NCBI GenBank assembly: GCA_905479205.1
Contig: CAJQLP010000059.1
Location: 1 to 44,362 of the forward strand
DNA length: 44,362 nt
DNA from: an uncultured Luminiphilus sp.
GTDB taxonomy: Bacteria > Pseudomonadota > Gammaproteobacteria > Pseudomonadales > Halieaceae
Direction of reading: 5' to 3'
Under the pieces are notes generated by a model that saw only the letters and a list, made by a program, of their open reading frames with translations, was not told the origin of the DNA and did no database searches. This document shows, piece by piece, positions 9,418 to 16,588 of the stretch (position 1 is its first letter; each line of letters opens with the position of its first letter). The translations under genes and the position numbers were made by a program.

Positions 9418-9603
9418 TCAGCGCAGCTTTTCATCAGTCGTTAAGACACGCGCTTCGCTCTCGAGCATGACGGGAATGTCATCGCGGATAGGATACGCCA
9501 AACCACTGGCGCGACAGACCAATTCCTGCTTTTCACTATCGTACTCGAGGGGCGCTTTGGACACAGGGCACACCAAAATATCGAGCAACTTGGAATCGAG
9601 CAC
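9418..9603 (-). CDS. Trm112-like small zinc-ribbon-related protein (YcaR family)
   Basis: Small protein of 61 residues resembling E. coli Yca[43 protein letters not shown]. The first CPxC cysteine pair is reduced to CPVS, so metal binding is doubtful. I place the start at GTG (9601-9603) because GGAGGT (9608-9613) precedes it by 4 nt and the protein then aligns with YcaR from residue 1; the ATG five codons upstream would place the SD inside the coding region. In many gammaproteobacteria this gene follows lpxK beside kdsB, which is not the case here. Its molecular role is not established. Confidence 0.85.
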   Translation of the reverse strand: MLDSKLLDILVCPVSKAPLEYDSEKQELVCRASGLAYPIRDDIPVMLESEARVLTTDEKLR

Positions 9604-9654
9604 ACAAACCTCCAACATTCAAATAAAGAAACGTGAATCGCAGAGTATACGGTG

Positions 9655-10482
9655 TCAGGGCGATTTCGGCATCGGGGGCACTAAAAGTTGTGGGTCAATT
9701 CGTTCCCGCCCCCAGCTCATACGCCAATCTAAGTGGGGTCCTGTCGCACGCCCTGTCGCGCCAACACGACCGAGAAGGTCGCCCGTATCGAGTTCATCAC
9801 CCACGGATACCAGTACTTCGCTCATGTGCAGGAATGAGGAGGATAGCCCGTAGCCATGATCGAGAATCACCGTACCGCCAGAATAAAACAGATCAGGCTC
9901 GGCTAGGGTCACAATCCCAGGCCCGGGGGCTAACACTGGATGCCCCGTCGGCACAGCCACATCAACACCATAGTGTGGGGACCCGGGCGTGCCGTTGTAG
10001 AACCGCTGGCTGCCGTACACACCGCTAATACGACCTTTTGCAGGCCAGGCTAAGCCCGCCTGAACAGCCAGCAACCAATCTGGCCGCTCATAACGCTTCG
10101 CTTTCGCCGCTCGAACACGTTCACGCTCTTGAGCGATACGCTCCAGCTCTTCGGGCGGGGGCGTGACGGTTTTTTGTGGCACGCCTTCAACTCGAGATAT
10201 CTTATAGTCTCGACGGGCAACGGTAACGATCTGCTTACAGCCTTGATCGCCTCCGATCGAGAGCGTTGCCTGCTTGGGCGCATCGCGACCTAAGCCAATA
10301 ACAAATACGCCGCTGGACGTCACAGCAATCTCGCTATTATCAAATAGGACCAGTGTCTTCGGGGAAACTTCGCCCCACAAAAGACCGCCCTGAACAGAAT
10401 TGCCTTCTAGGTTGATACAAGCATCTGCTCGCGTAGTTGCAGCACTTACGAGCACCGCGGCAACAAAAAAAATACGATTCAT
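9655..10482 (-). CDS. Exported M23-family (LytM-like) metallopeptidase
   Basis: Predicted periplasmic murein endopeptidase or LytM-type regulator of 275 residues. It has an N-terminal signal peptide (MNRIFFVAAVLVSAATTRA), an all-beta N-terminal domain, a charged helical linker around residues 110-140 (PPPEELERIAQERERVRA), and a C-terminal LytM fold. Metal and catalytic motifs are GSPHYGVDVAVP (His, Asp), SSFLHM (His) and TGPHLDWRM, where the second His of the usual HxH is Asp. The ATG at 10480-10482 is chosen because GGGAG lies 8 nt upstream and it yields a clean signal peptide; the ATG at 10497 adds five residues. It may head a transcript with the Trm112-like and HIT genes (51-nt gap). It is divergent from greB. 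Confidence 0.85.
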   Translation of the reverse strand: MNRIFFVAAVLVSAATTRADACINLEGNSVQGGLLWGEVSPKTLVLFDNSEIAVTSSGVFVIGLGRDAPKQATLSIGGDQGCKQIVTVARRDYKISRVEGVPQKTVTPPPEELERIAQERERVRAAKAKRYERPDWLLAVQAGLAWPAKGRISGVYGSQRFYNGTPGSPHYGVDVAVPTGHPVLAPGPGIVTLAEPDLFYSGGTVILDHGYGLSSSFLHMSEVLVSVGDELDTGDLLGRVGATGRATGPHLDWRMSWGRERIDPQLLVPPMPKSP

Positions 10483-10585
10483 CAAGCCCGCTCCCATTTC
10501 CTCAGCCCTGTGGGGCCCAATATTCCTTAGATTCTGGCGAGTATTCGCTATTACTCTAGGTCTATCATCCCGTTAAACTACAGCG

Positions 10586-11092
10586 ATGGGAAGATACCGA
10601 CCACCTCGGCCTAGAGGCTCACCTTACATCACACCTGAAGGTGAGGCAGCTCTGCGTGCAGAGTTGCACCGTCTTTGGAAAGAAGAGCGACCAGTAGTCA
10701 CTGCCACTGTCCAAGCAGCAGCCGCCAACGGGGATCGCTCTGAAAATGGCGATTACATTTACGGGAAAAAGCGTCTTCGTGAAATAGACAGCCGTGTCCG
10801 CTTTCTACGCATGCGACTTGAAGAGCTCTCGGTCGTCTGCGAGCCACCCTCAGATCCCAGTAAAGTCTGGTTCACGGCAAAGGTCACTTTAGAGGACGAA
10901 GACGGTAAGGCGCATAATTGGCAAATTGTCGGGCCCGATGAATTTGACCTCGGCGCCGCGAAATTAAGCTGCGATTCGCCCCTCGCCAGGGCTCTTTTAG
11001 GGAAGCCAGTGGGCAGCGAGGTAAGCGTCGACAGCCCAAATGGTAAGCGCCTATGGCACATCATCGATATTAGCTACACCAATAAGGACTAA
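10586..11092 (+). CDS. greB: Transcript cleavage factor GreB
   Basis: Rescues backtracked RNA polymerase by stimulating cleavage of the nascent 3' end. The 168 residues include the N-terminal coiled coil (about residues 13-85) with the catalytic acidic tip in GDRSENGDYIYGKKRLREID, where Asp and Glu coordinate the active-site magnesium. The C-terminal FKBP-like domain ends with SPLARALLGKPVGSEV and a Trp-His-Ile segment. KKRLREIDSRVRFL is typical of GreB rather than GreA. The N-terminus carries an unusual Arg/Pro-rich MGRYRPPRPRGSPYIT leader before the conserved ITPEG. No obvious SD precedes the ATG. It is divergent from the M23 peptidase gene with a 103-nt intergenic region. Confidence 0.92.
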   Translation: MGRYRPPRPRGSPYITPEGEAALRAELHRLWKEERPVVTATVQAAAANGDRSENGDYIYGKKRLREIDSRVRFLRMRLEELSVVCEPPSDPSKVWFTAKVTLEDEDGKAHNWQIVGPDEFDLGAAKLSCDSPLARALLGKPVGSEVSVDSPNGKRLWHIIDISYTNKD

Positions 11093-11153
11093 GCTTAATC
11101 GGCTAAATCGGACATCTTTTAACTACCTGACCGCCAATTTCAAGCACCGTTTA

Positions 11154-11182
11154 TTGGTACACGCTCAGCGTGCTGGTAAACT
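11154..11182 (+). promoter_or_regulatory. Candidate gcvP promoter with a palindrome in its spacer
   Basis: TTGGTA (11154-11159) and TAAACT (11177-11182) are separated by exactly 17 nt, each matching 4 of 6 sigma-70 consensus bases. An inverted repeat CACGCT-C-AGCGTG (11160-11172) fills most of the spacer, a typical operator position. It lies about 80 nt before gcvP in an otherwise featureless 171-nt gap after greB. Confidence 0.35.
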
Positions 11183-11263
11183 ATGTGGATTCGACTTCTT
11201 TCTTTTACGTCGGGCGCGAAATGAGACCCAACGCGACCCAGCACTCACTGAGGCAACCTGTAA

Positions 11264-14137
11264 ATGACTCTTAACACTCGCGATCAATTAGCCCAGCCCG
11301 CTGATTTTGTTGTCCGTCATATCGGGCCTACCGAACAGCAACAGGTCGAAATGGCCGGAGAGTTGGGTTATGGCTCAGTAGATGCGCTCATTGATACCGC
11401 GGTGCCAGAGCAGATACGCCGCAGGGAACTGATGCAGCTGGCACCTGCCATGACTGAGCAAGAAGCTCTCGCCAAACTTCGACGCTACGCCGACCAAAAC
11501 GTTGTTATGCGCTCATGTATTGGCATGGGTTATTACGACACATTTACGCCGGGCGTCATCCAGCGCAATGTATTGGAAAATCCCGGCTGGTATACGGCTT
11601 ATACCCCCTACCAACCCGAGATTTCGCAAGGTCGTTTAGAGGTACTCTTAACCTACCAGCAAATGGTCATGGACCTTACAGGTATGGAACTGGCCAACGC
11701 ATCGCTGCTTGATGAGGCGACCGCTGCGGCCGAGGCGATGACGTTGATGCATCGCGTGAACAAAAAATCGCGCTCGCAGCGTTTCGTCGTTGCGTCAGAC
11801 TGTCACCCTCAGACCATCGCCCTCATCAAAACTCGAGCAGAGCCGCTAGGGCTAGAAATTGACGTAGTCGACCCCGAGACCTTGGGTGACTGTGGGGAAG
11901 CCTTCGGTATGCTCGCACAGTATCCGGGCACGTGGGGAGATATACGCAACCTCGAAGCAGTCACTACCTCCGCTCATAATCGCAATACCCTGGTCTGTGT
12001 CGCATCAGACTTACTCGCGCTAACAATGATCAAACCGCCCGGTGCCCAAGGGGTCGACGTTGTAGTCGGAAACAGTCAGCGCTTTGGCGTGCCTATGGGC
12101 TTCGGTGGGCCTCATGCAGCGTTTTTTGCAACTCGCGATGCTTACAAGCGCTCGATCCCAGGTCGCGTTATCGGCGTATCTATTGACCGGCGTGGCGACC
12201 AAGCCTTGCGCATGGCAATGCAAACGCGCGAGCAGCATATCCGCCGAGAAAAAGCCACCAGCAACATTTGTACGGCTCAGGCACTACTTGCCATTATGGC
12301 CGCCCTCTATGCGATGTACCACGGTCCTGATGGTTTGCGCGCAATAGGTCGCAGAGTGCATTCATTAACCAACGCACTCGCTGAAGGCTTAGCCGACGGC
12401 CCGTATGAACTGCGTAACACGACGTGGTTCGATACCTTGACGCTCGAGGTCGGCAATCGACAAAGCGCTTTGCTTGAAAGCGCAAAACAAGCGGGTTATA
12501 ACTTCCGAGTAGTCGGTGATGACGCCGTCGGCGTTTCGCTCGATGAAACCACCACCCTTGAAGACGTGACACGGCTTATTGATCTTTTTGAGGGCACAAG
12601 TATTGCGGCAGCTACTACGGGCATCCCTGAAGCGCTGATTCGTCCCGTTGACTATTTGCAGCATCCGCTATTTCAAGAATACCGCTCCGAAACTGAAATG
12701 CTGCGTTACTTGAAGCGCCTGGAAAACAAAGATATTGCTCTAACCCGTGCGATGATCCCACTCGGCAGCTGCACGATGAAGCTCAACGCCACAGCTGAAA
12801 TGATCCCCGTGACGTGGGCGGAGTTTGGACGGATGCATCCCTTTGCACCCTCCGACCAAAGCTTGGGCTATCAAGCCATGCTCGCAGAGCTAACTGATTG
12901 GCTGGTCGAGTGTACAGGTTACGATGGCATGTCACTGCAACCCAACGCAGGATCTCAGGGTGAGTACGCAGGGTTACTCGCCATCCGTCGTTACCATCAA
13001 GCCCGAGGCGACAGCCAGCGCGATATCTGCCTAATCCCTTCTTCAGCCCATGGCACTAACCCTGCCAGCGCGGTCATGGCCGGCATGCAAGTGGTGATTG
13101 TGGCTTGTGATGACAACGGCAATGTCGATATGGCAGACCTCCAAGTTAATGTCGAGAAGTACAGCGATCGGCTGGCCGCGATTATGGTGACCTATCCATC
13201 AACTCACGGTGTGTTCGAAGAGTCCATTGTTGACCTATGCGCCCTTATTCACCAGCATGGCGGACAAGTCTACGTTGACGGTGCAAACCTGAATGCCTTA
13301 ATCGGTCTCGCGGCACCCGGCAAATTTGGCGCAGATGTCTCGCACCTCAATCTGCACAAAACGTTCTGCATTCCCCATGGTGGTGGCGGTCCTGGCATGG
13401 GTCCTATCGGCGTTGGTGCACACCTGATCCCCTTCCTTCCCACGTCGCCTGTTGCCCCTATCCCCGGGCTCGACACCAATAATGACGTTGTTTCCGCCGC
13501 GCCTTACGGCAGCGCATCAATACTGCCCATTTCATGGGTCTACATTGCGCTTATGGGCGCCGAGGGCCTCGCCCACGCAAGTAAAGTTGCGATTTTAAGC
13601 GCGAATTACATCGCTCACCGACTGAAGAATCACTACCCCGTGCTGTATACGGGTAGAGACGGTTTAGTCGCCCACGAGTGCATTATCGATCTTCGCCCCA
13701 TCAAAGAGGCCAGCGGTATTAGCGAAGAAGATGTGGCGAAGCGCCTCATTGATTATGGTTTCCACGCACCCACTATGTCCTTTCCAGTGGCCGGCACCTT
13801 GATGATTGAGCCGACAGAATCGGAATCTCTCGCAGAAATTGACCGCTTTTGTGATGCGTTGATCAGTATTCGTGAGGAAATACGCGCGGTACAGTCGGGC
13901 GAACTTGATGCCAGTGATAACCCCTTAAAAAACGCTCCCCATACGCTTAATGATGTTGTTAGCAGTGATTGGGCACACCCCTACACGCGCGAGCAAGCAG
14001 CGTGGCCAGTTGCCTCATTACGCCAGGATAAGTACTGGGCACCGGTCACCCGCGTGGATAACGTCTACGGCGACCGCAACTTGTTCTGCGCATGCCCCGG
14101 CATGGATGTCTGGCAAGAGGAAAGCAGCAACGCTTGA
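11264..14137 (+). CDS. gcvP: Glycine dehydrogenase (decarboxylating), single-chain P protein
   Basis: PLP-dependent P protein of the glycine cleavage system. It decarboxylates glycine and transfers the aminomethyl group to lipoyl-GcvH. The 957 residues correspond to the fused homodimeric type (P1 and P2 halves in one chain; E. coli 957). Visible are [13 protein letters not shown] at the N-terminus, [21 protein letters not shown], the P2-half [14 protein letters not shown], and the PLP lysine in [20 protein letters not shown] near residue 700. ATG at 11264 with GAGG about 10 nt upstream. Unlike many gammaproteobacteria, gcvT and gcvH are not adjacent, and no glycine riboswitch was recognised upstream. 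A strong hairpin follows the stop. Confidence 0.96.
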   Translation: MTLNTRDQLAQPADFVVRHIGPTEQQQVEMAGELGYGSVDALIDTAVPEQIRRRELMQLAPAMTEQEALAKLRRYADQNVVMRSCIGMGYYDTFTPGVIQRNVLENPGWYTAYTPYQPEISQGRLEVLLTYQQMVMDLTGMELANASLLDEATAAAEAMTLMHRVNKKSRSQRFVVASDCHPQTIALIKTRAEPLGLEIDVVDPETLGDCGEAFGMLAQYPGTWGDIRNLEAVTTSAHNRNTLVCVASDLLALTMIKPPGAQGVDVVVGNSQRFGVPMGFGGPHAAFFATRDAYKRSIPGRVIGVSIDRRGDQALRMAMQTREQHIRREKATSNICTAQALLAIMAALYAMYHGPDGLRAIGRRVHSLTNALAEGLADGPYELRNTTWFDTLTLEVGNRQSALLESAKQAGYNFRVVGDDAVGVSLDETTTLEDVTRLIDLFEGTSIAAATTGIPEALIRPVDYLQHPLFQEYRSETEMLRYLKRLENKDIALTRAMIPLGSCTMKLNATAEMIPVTWAEFGRMHPFAPSDQSLGYQAMLAELTDWLVECTGYDGMSLQPNAGSQGEYAGLLAIRRYHQARGDSQRDICLIPSSAHGTNPASAVMAGMQVVIVACDDNGNVDMADLQVNVEKYSDRLAAIMVTYPSTHGVFEESIVDLCALIHQHGGQVYVDGANLNALIGLAAPGKFGADVSHLNLHKTFCIPHGGGGPGMGPIGVGAHLIPFLPTSPVAPIPGLDTNNDVVSAAPYGSASILPISWVYIALMGAEGLAHASKVAILSANYIAHRLKNHYPVLYTGRDGLVAHECIIDLRPIKEASGISEEDVAKRLIDYGFHAPTMSFPVAGTLMIEPTESESLAEIDRFCDALISIREEIRAVQSGELDASDNPLKNAPHTLNDVVSSDWAHPYTREQAAWPVASLRQDKYWAPVTRVDNVYGDRNLFCACPGMDVWQEESSNA

Positions 14138-14158
14138 ATCGGCGATCACACCGCCATC

Positions 14159-14205
14159 TAGCCACACGGAGCGCTCAGTGCTCATCTGTAGCGCTGGTGT
14201 GGCTA
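14159..14205 (+). terminator. Long two-step hairpin downstream of gcvP
   Basis: TAGCCACAC (14159-14167) pairs with GTGTGGCTA (14197-14205), and inside it AGCGCT (14170-14175) pairs with AGCGCT (14190-14195), leaving a 14-nt loop. It starts 22 nt after the gcvP stop. No T-run follows, so it may be a factor-assisted terminator or a 3'-end stabiliser rather than an intrinsic terminator. The remaining 115 nt before the CoA transferase hold no recognisable gene. Confidence 0.5.
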
Positions 14206-14320
14206 TTAGGGACATATGAACGCACGCAGCCCCTGATAAACCTGTTATTAGTCGGTCCAAAAAGAACCCAAATGGGGAACTTTTGCGTATTACTTTGTAA
14301 GTAGAATCAGGAGAGTTCAC

Positions 14321-15514
14321 ATGACGGACAATCGCCCGTTGGCAGGTCTTCGCGTTGTAGAAATGGGGCAGCTACTTGCTGGTCCCTTTGCCGGCACTAT
14401 ACTCGGATACTTTGGCGCGGAAGTGATTAAAGTTGAACCGCCCACCGGGGATCCTATTCGTCAGTGGCGTGAAGTCAAAGATGGAAATTCACTGTGGTAC
14501 TACTCTCTCGCACGCAACAAAAAGAGCGTTACGCTCGACTTGAAAGCTGAGCGCGGACGAGAATTGGCGTTTGATCTTTTGACCAAGGCAGACATTGTTA
14601 TTGAAAACTTTCGCCCTGGGGCTATGGAAAGTTGGGGACTTGGACCCGAGGACATCAAAGCGCACAACCCAGGTATCATTTATGCCCGTATCTCAGGCTA
14701 TGGGCAGGACGGCCCGTTTTCAGAGAAACCCGGCTATGCATCGGTCACAGAGGGCTATGGTGGCTTTCGATATATTAACGGTGAGCCCGGAAAGCCCCCT
14801 GTGCGGCCAAATATCTCACTGGGCGACACCTTAGCGGCTATCCATGCTGCTTTAGGTGTGGCTTTTGCCATTATTGAACGCACCAAGTCTGGCGAGGGTC
14901 AGATTGTCGACGTGGCTCTCTACGAGTCTATTTTTAACGTCCTCGAAGGAATCGTCCCGGAATTTGATGGTGCAGGAGTAATAAGGGAGCCCTCCGGCAC
15001 CACAATAACGGGTATCGTTCCAACCAATACCTATACCTGTCAGGACGGCAAGCACGTCGTCATTGGCGGTAACGGCGACTCGATTTACAAGCGACTGATG
15101 ACCGAAGCAGGTCGGGAAGATATGGCCAATGATCCAGAGCTTGCACACAACCCGGGCCGTGTTGTACACCAAGAAGCCATCGACAAAGCGCTCGCTGATT
15201 GGTGTGCCACTAATAATTCCCGAGATATTATCGATCGTCTGGAGGCCGTTCGTGTCCCCGTAGGCCCTATCTACGATGTGGAAGATATGATGGCTGACCC
15301 ACATTATCAGGCTCGGGGAATGTTCGAGACTGTTGAAATAAACGGCCAGCCTTTAAAAATTCCTGCTATTCTACCCAAACTCAGTAAAACGCCGGGCCGA
15401 ACCGACTGGCCGGGCGATGTTATTGGTAGTCATAATGATGAGGTATTGGGTGAATTGCTCGGGCTAGATACCGCTGAGAGAAGCGCGTTGCGCGACCAAG
15501 GGGTAACCAGCTAG
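14321..15514 (+). CDS. Family III CoA transferase (CaiB/BaiF type)
   Basis: Cytosolic acyl-CoA transferase of 397 residues. The family moves CoA between carboxylic acids through an aspartyl-CoA mixed anhydride. The N-terminal LAGLRVVEMGQLLAGPFAG, the EVIKVEPPTGDPIR loop, NKKSVTLDLK and NFRPGAMESWGLG are hallmarks. The catalytic residue is Asp169 in SLGDTLAAIHA, the same number as in formyl-CoA transferase. The strong SD AGGAGAG lies 5 nt upstream of the ATG. The substrate is unknown: C4-C5 dicarboxylates, 2-methylacyl, carnitine or aromatic acids are all in the family. The FadJ-like enzyme downstream suggests activation of an acid for beta-oxidation (inference). Confidence 0.88.
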   Translation: MTDNRPLAGLRVVEMGQLLAGPFAGTILGYFGAEVIKVEPPTGDPIRQWREVKDGNSLWYYSLARNKKSVTLDLKAERGRELAFDLLTKADIVIENFRPGAMESWGLGPEDIKAHNPGIIYARISGYGQDGPFSEKPGYASVTEGYGGFRYINGEPGKPPVRPNISLGDTLAAIHAALGVAFAIIERTKSGEGQIVDVALYESIFNVLEGIVPEFDGAGVIREPSGTTITGIVPTNTYTCQDGKHVVIGGNGDSIYKRLMTEAGREDMANDPELAHNPGRVVHQEAIDKALADWCATNNSRDIIDRLEAVRVPVGPIYDVEDMMADPHYQARGMFETVEINGQPLKIPAILPKLSKTPGRTDWPGDVIGSHNDEVLGELLGLDTAERSALRDQGVTS

Positions 15515-15566
15515 TAGCAATAATGAATAGCGAGGCGGTTTGAAGAGGCAGCGAGTAAAAAGTGCC

Positions 15567-15595
15567 TTGTTCCCCGAGCACCCAAGCAAAATAAT
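15567..15595 (+). promoter_or_regulatory. Candidate promoter of the histidine kinase / FadJ-like operon
   Basis: TTGTTC (15567-15572) and AATAAT (15590-15595) are separated by 17 nt. The -10 element matches 5 of 6 consensus bases and the -35 only 3 of 6. A start near 15602 would give a leader of about 20 nt before the kinase ATG. It lies in the 108-nt gap after the CoA transferase, where no terminator was seen, so readthrough from upstream is equally possible. Confidence 0.3.
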
Positions 15596-15622
15596 AACTG
15601 CCGGCTAAGCTAAGATGGACAA

Positions 15623-16588
15623 ATGACAAGTCAATCGAACTACGTGAAGAGCCTCGTAATACAAAACGCTTTGACGATAGCGGTTATAGCCATCGGATCC
15701 ATGCTGGCTTCCTTGTTAGTAACACTGTCACTTATATTTTTCGTCGGTGCCGAGCTAACTTTATATAGCATTTTGATCAGCTTAGCTGTGCCCGGCATTG
15801 TCTCACCCATAGCAACAATTATTCTCCTTCATGTTAAACACCAGCTTGAGTTAGCCCAGCGGTCCCAACTGGAGCACTTGGCAAAATTAGCTTCGATTGG
15901 TGAGCTCGCCTCAAGTATCGTCCATGAAATTAATCAGCCTCTTGCTGCCATCAAGCTCATTGCCGAGGGCATTCGCCGTAAATCGAATAAAGATCCACAA
16001 GAAGTCTTGGATAAGCTTCCAGAAAAAATCGACAGAATTATTCGGCAGATTAATCGCGCGACTGACATTAGCGCCCACATCCGACAATCTGCCCGAATAG
16101 CCACAGAAGAAAATCTCGATGCCGCGCTTGGCCCAATCTTAGAAGAATCGATAAGCTTATTTATGCCGCTTTTTAATGAAGCCGGGATAATAGCCACGCT
16201 CCAACTGGAACCCAATCTGCCCCCTGCCACAATACATCCCGGGCGAATTGAGCAGGTCATTCTCAATCTTTTTTCTAATGCTCGCGATGCGTTTGAAAAC
16301 AATACAACCAGCGACAAGTGGATAAAGGTAGCGCTGAATCGAGGAGAAGACCAACAGCTCGTTATTGCAGTAGATGATTCTGCGGGCGGTATTCCGGACC
16401 ACGCACTCGATAATATTTTTAACCCGTTCTTCACCACAAAGACCATCGGTAAAGGCACCGGGCTTGGTTTGTCGGTTGCCCACAACTTAATCGATGACGT
16501 TGGTGGAAACATTAGCGTGAGGAACACTGAACATGGAGCGAGATTTGTTATTCGCCTACCCGCGGTTCAGAGTGCTCCAGTCAATTGA
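15623..16588 (+). CDS. Membrane-bound sensor histidine kinase without a partner regulator nearby
   Basis: Inner-membrane kinase of 321 residues. Two long hydrophobic segments (about residues 12-42 and 46-70) with almost no periplasmic loop are followed by a short coiled linker. The DHp domain has the phospho-accepting His101 in SSIVHEINQPLAAIK. The CA domain contains the N box QVILNLFSNARDAF, the G1 box VDDSAGGIP, the F box NPFFTTK and the G2 box GKGTGLGLS. There is no HAMP or PAS domain and no response regulator in the window. The minimal loop suggests it senses within the membrane or through a partner protein. Its TGA overlaps the TTG start of the FadJ-like gene (TTGA), so the two are coupled. 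Weak SD. Confidence 0.88.
   Translation: MTSQSNYVKSLVIQNALTIAVIAIGSMLASLLVTLSLIFFVGAELTLYSILISLAVPGIVSPIATIILLHVKHQLELAQRSQLEHLAKLASIGELASSIVHEINQPLAAIKLIAEGIRRKSNKDPQEVLDKLPEKIDRIIRQINRATDISAHIRQSARIATEENLDAALGPILEESISLFMPLFNEAGIIATLQLEPNLPPATIHPGRIEQVILNLFSNARDAFENNTTSDKWIKVALNRGEDQQLVIAVDDSAGGIPDHALDNIFNPFFTTKTIGKGTGLGLSVAHNLIDDVGGNISVRNTEHGARFVIRLPAVQSAPVN

Noticed and set aside
11093-11263. Glycine riboswitch upstream of gcvP
   Set aside because: I looked for the conserved glycine aptamer core and tandem layout; the 171-nt region does not show them.
11040-11267. 75-codon frame between greB and gcvP that ends ATGA-overlapping gcvP
   Set aside because: It starts inside greB out of frame, has no SD or family resemblance, and covers the candidate gcvP promoter. 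The overlap looks accidental.
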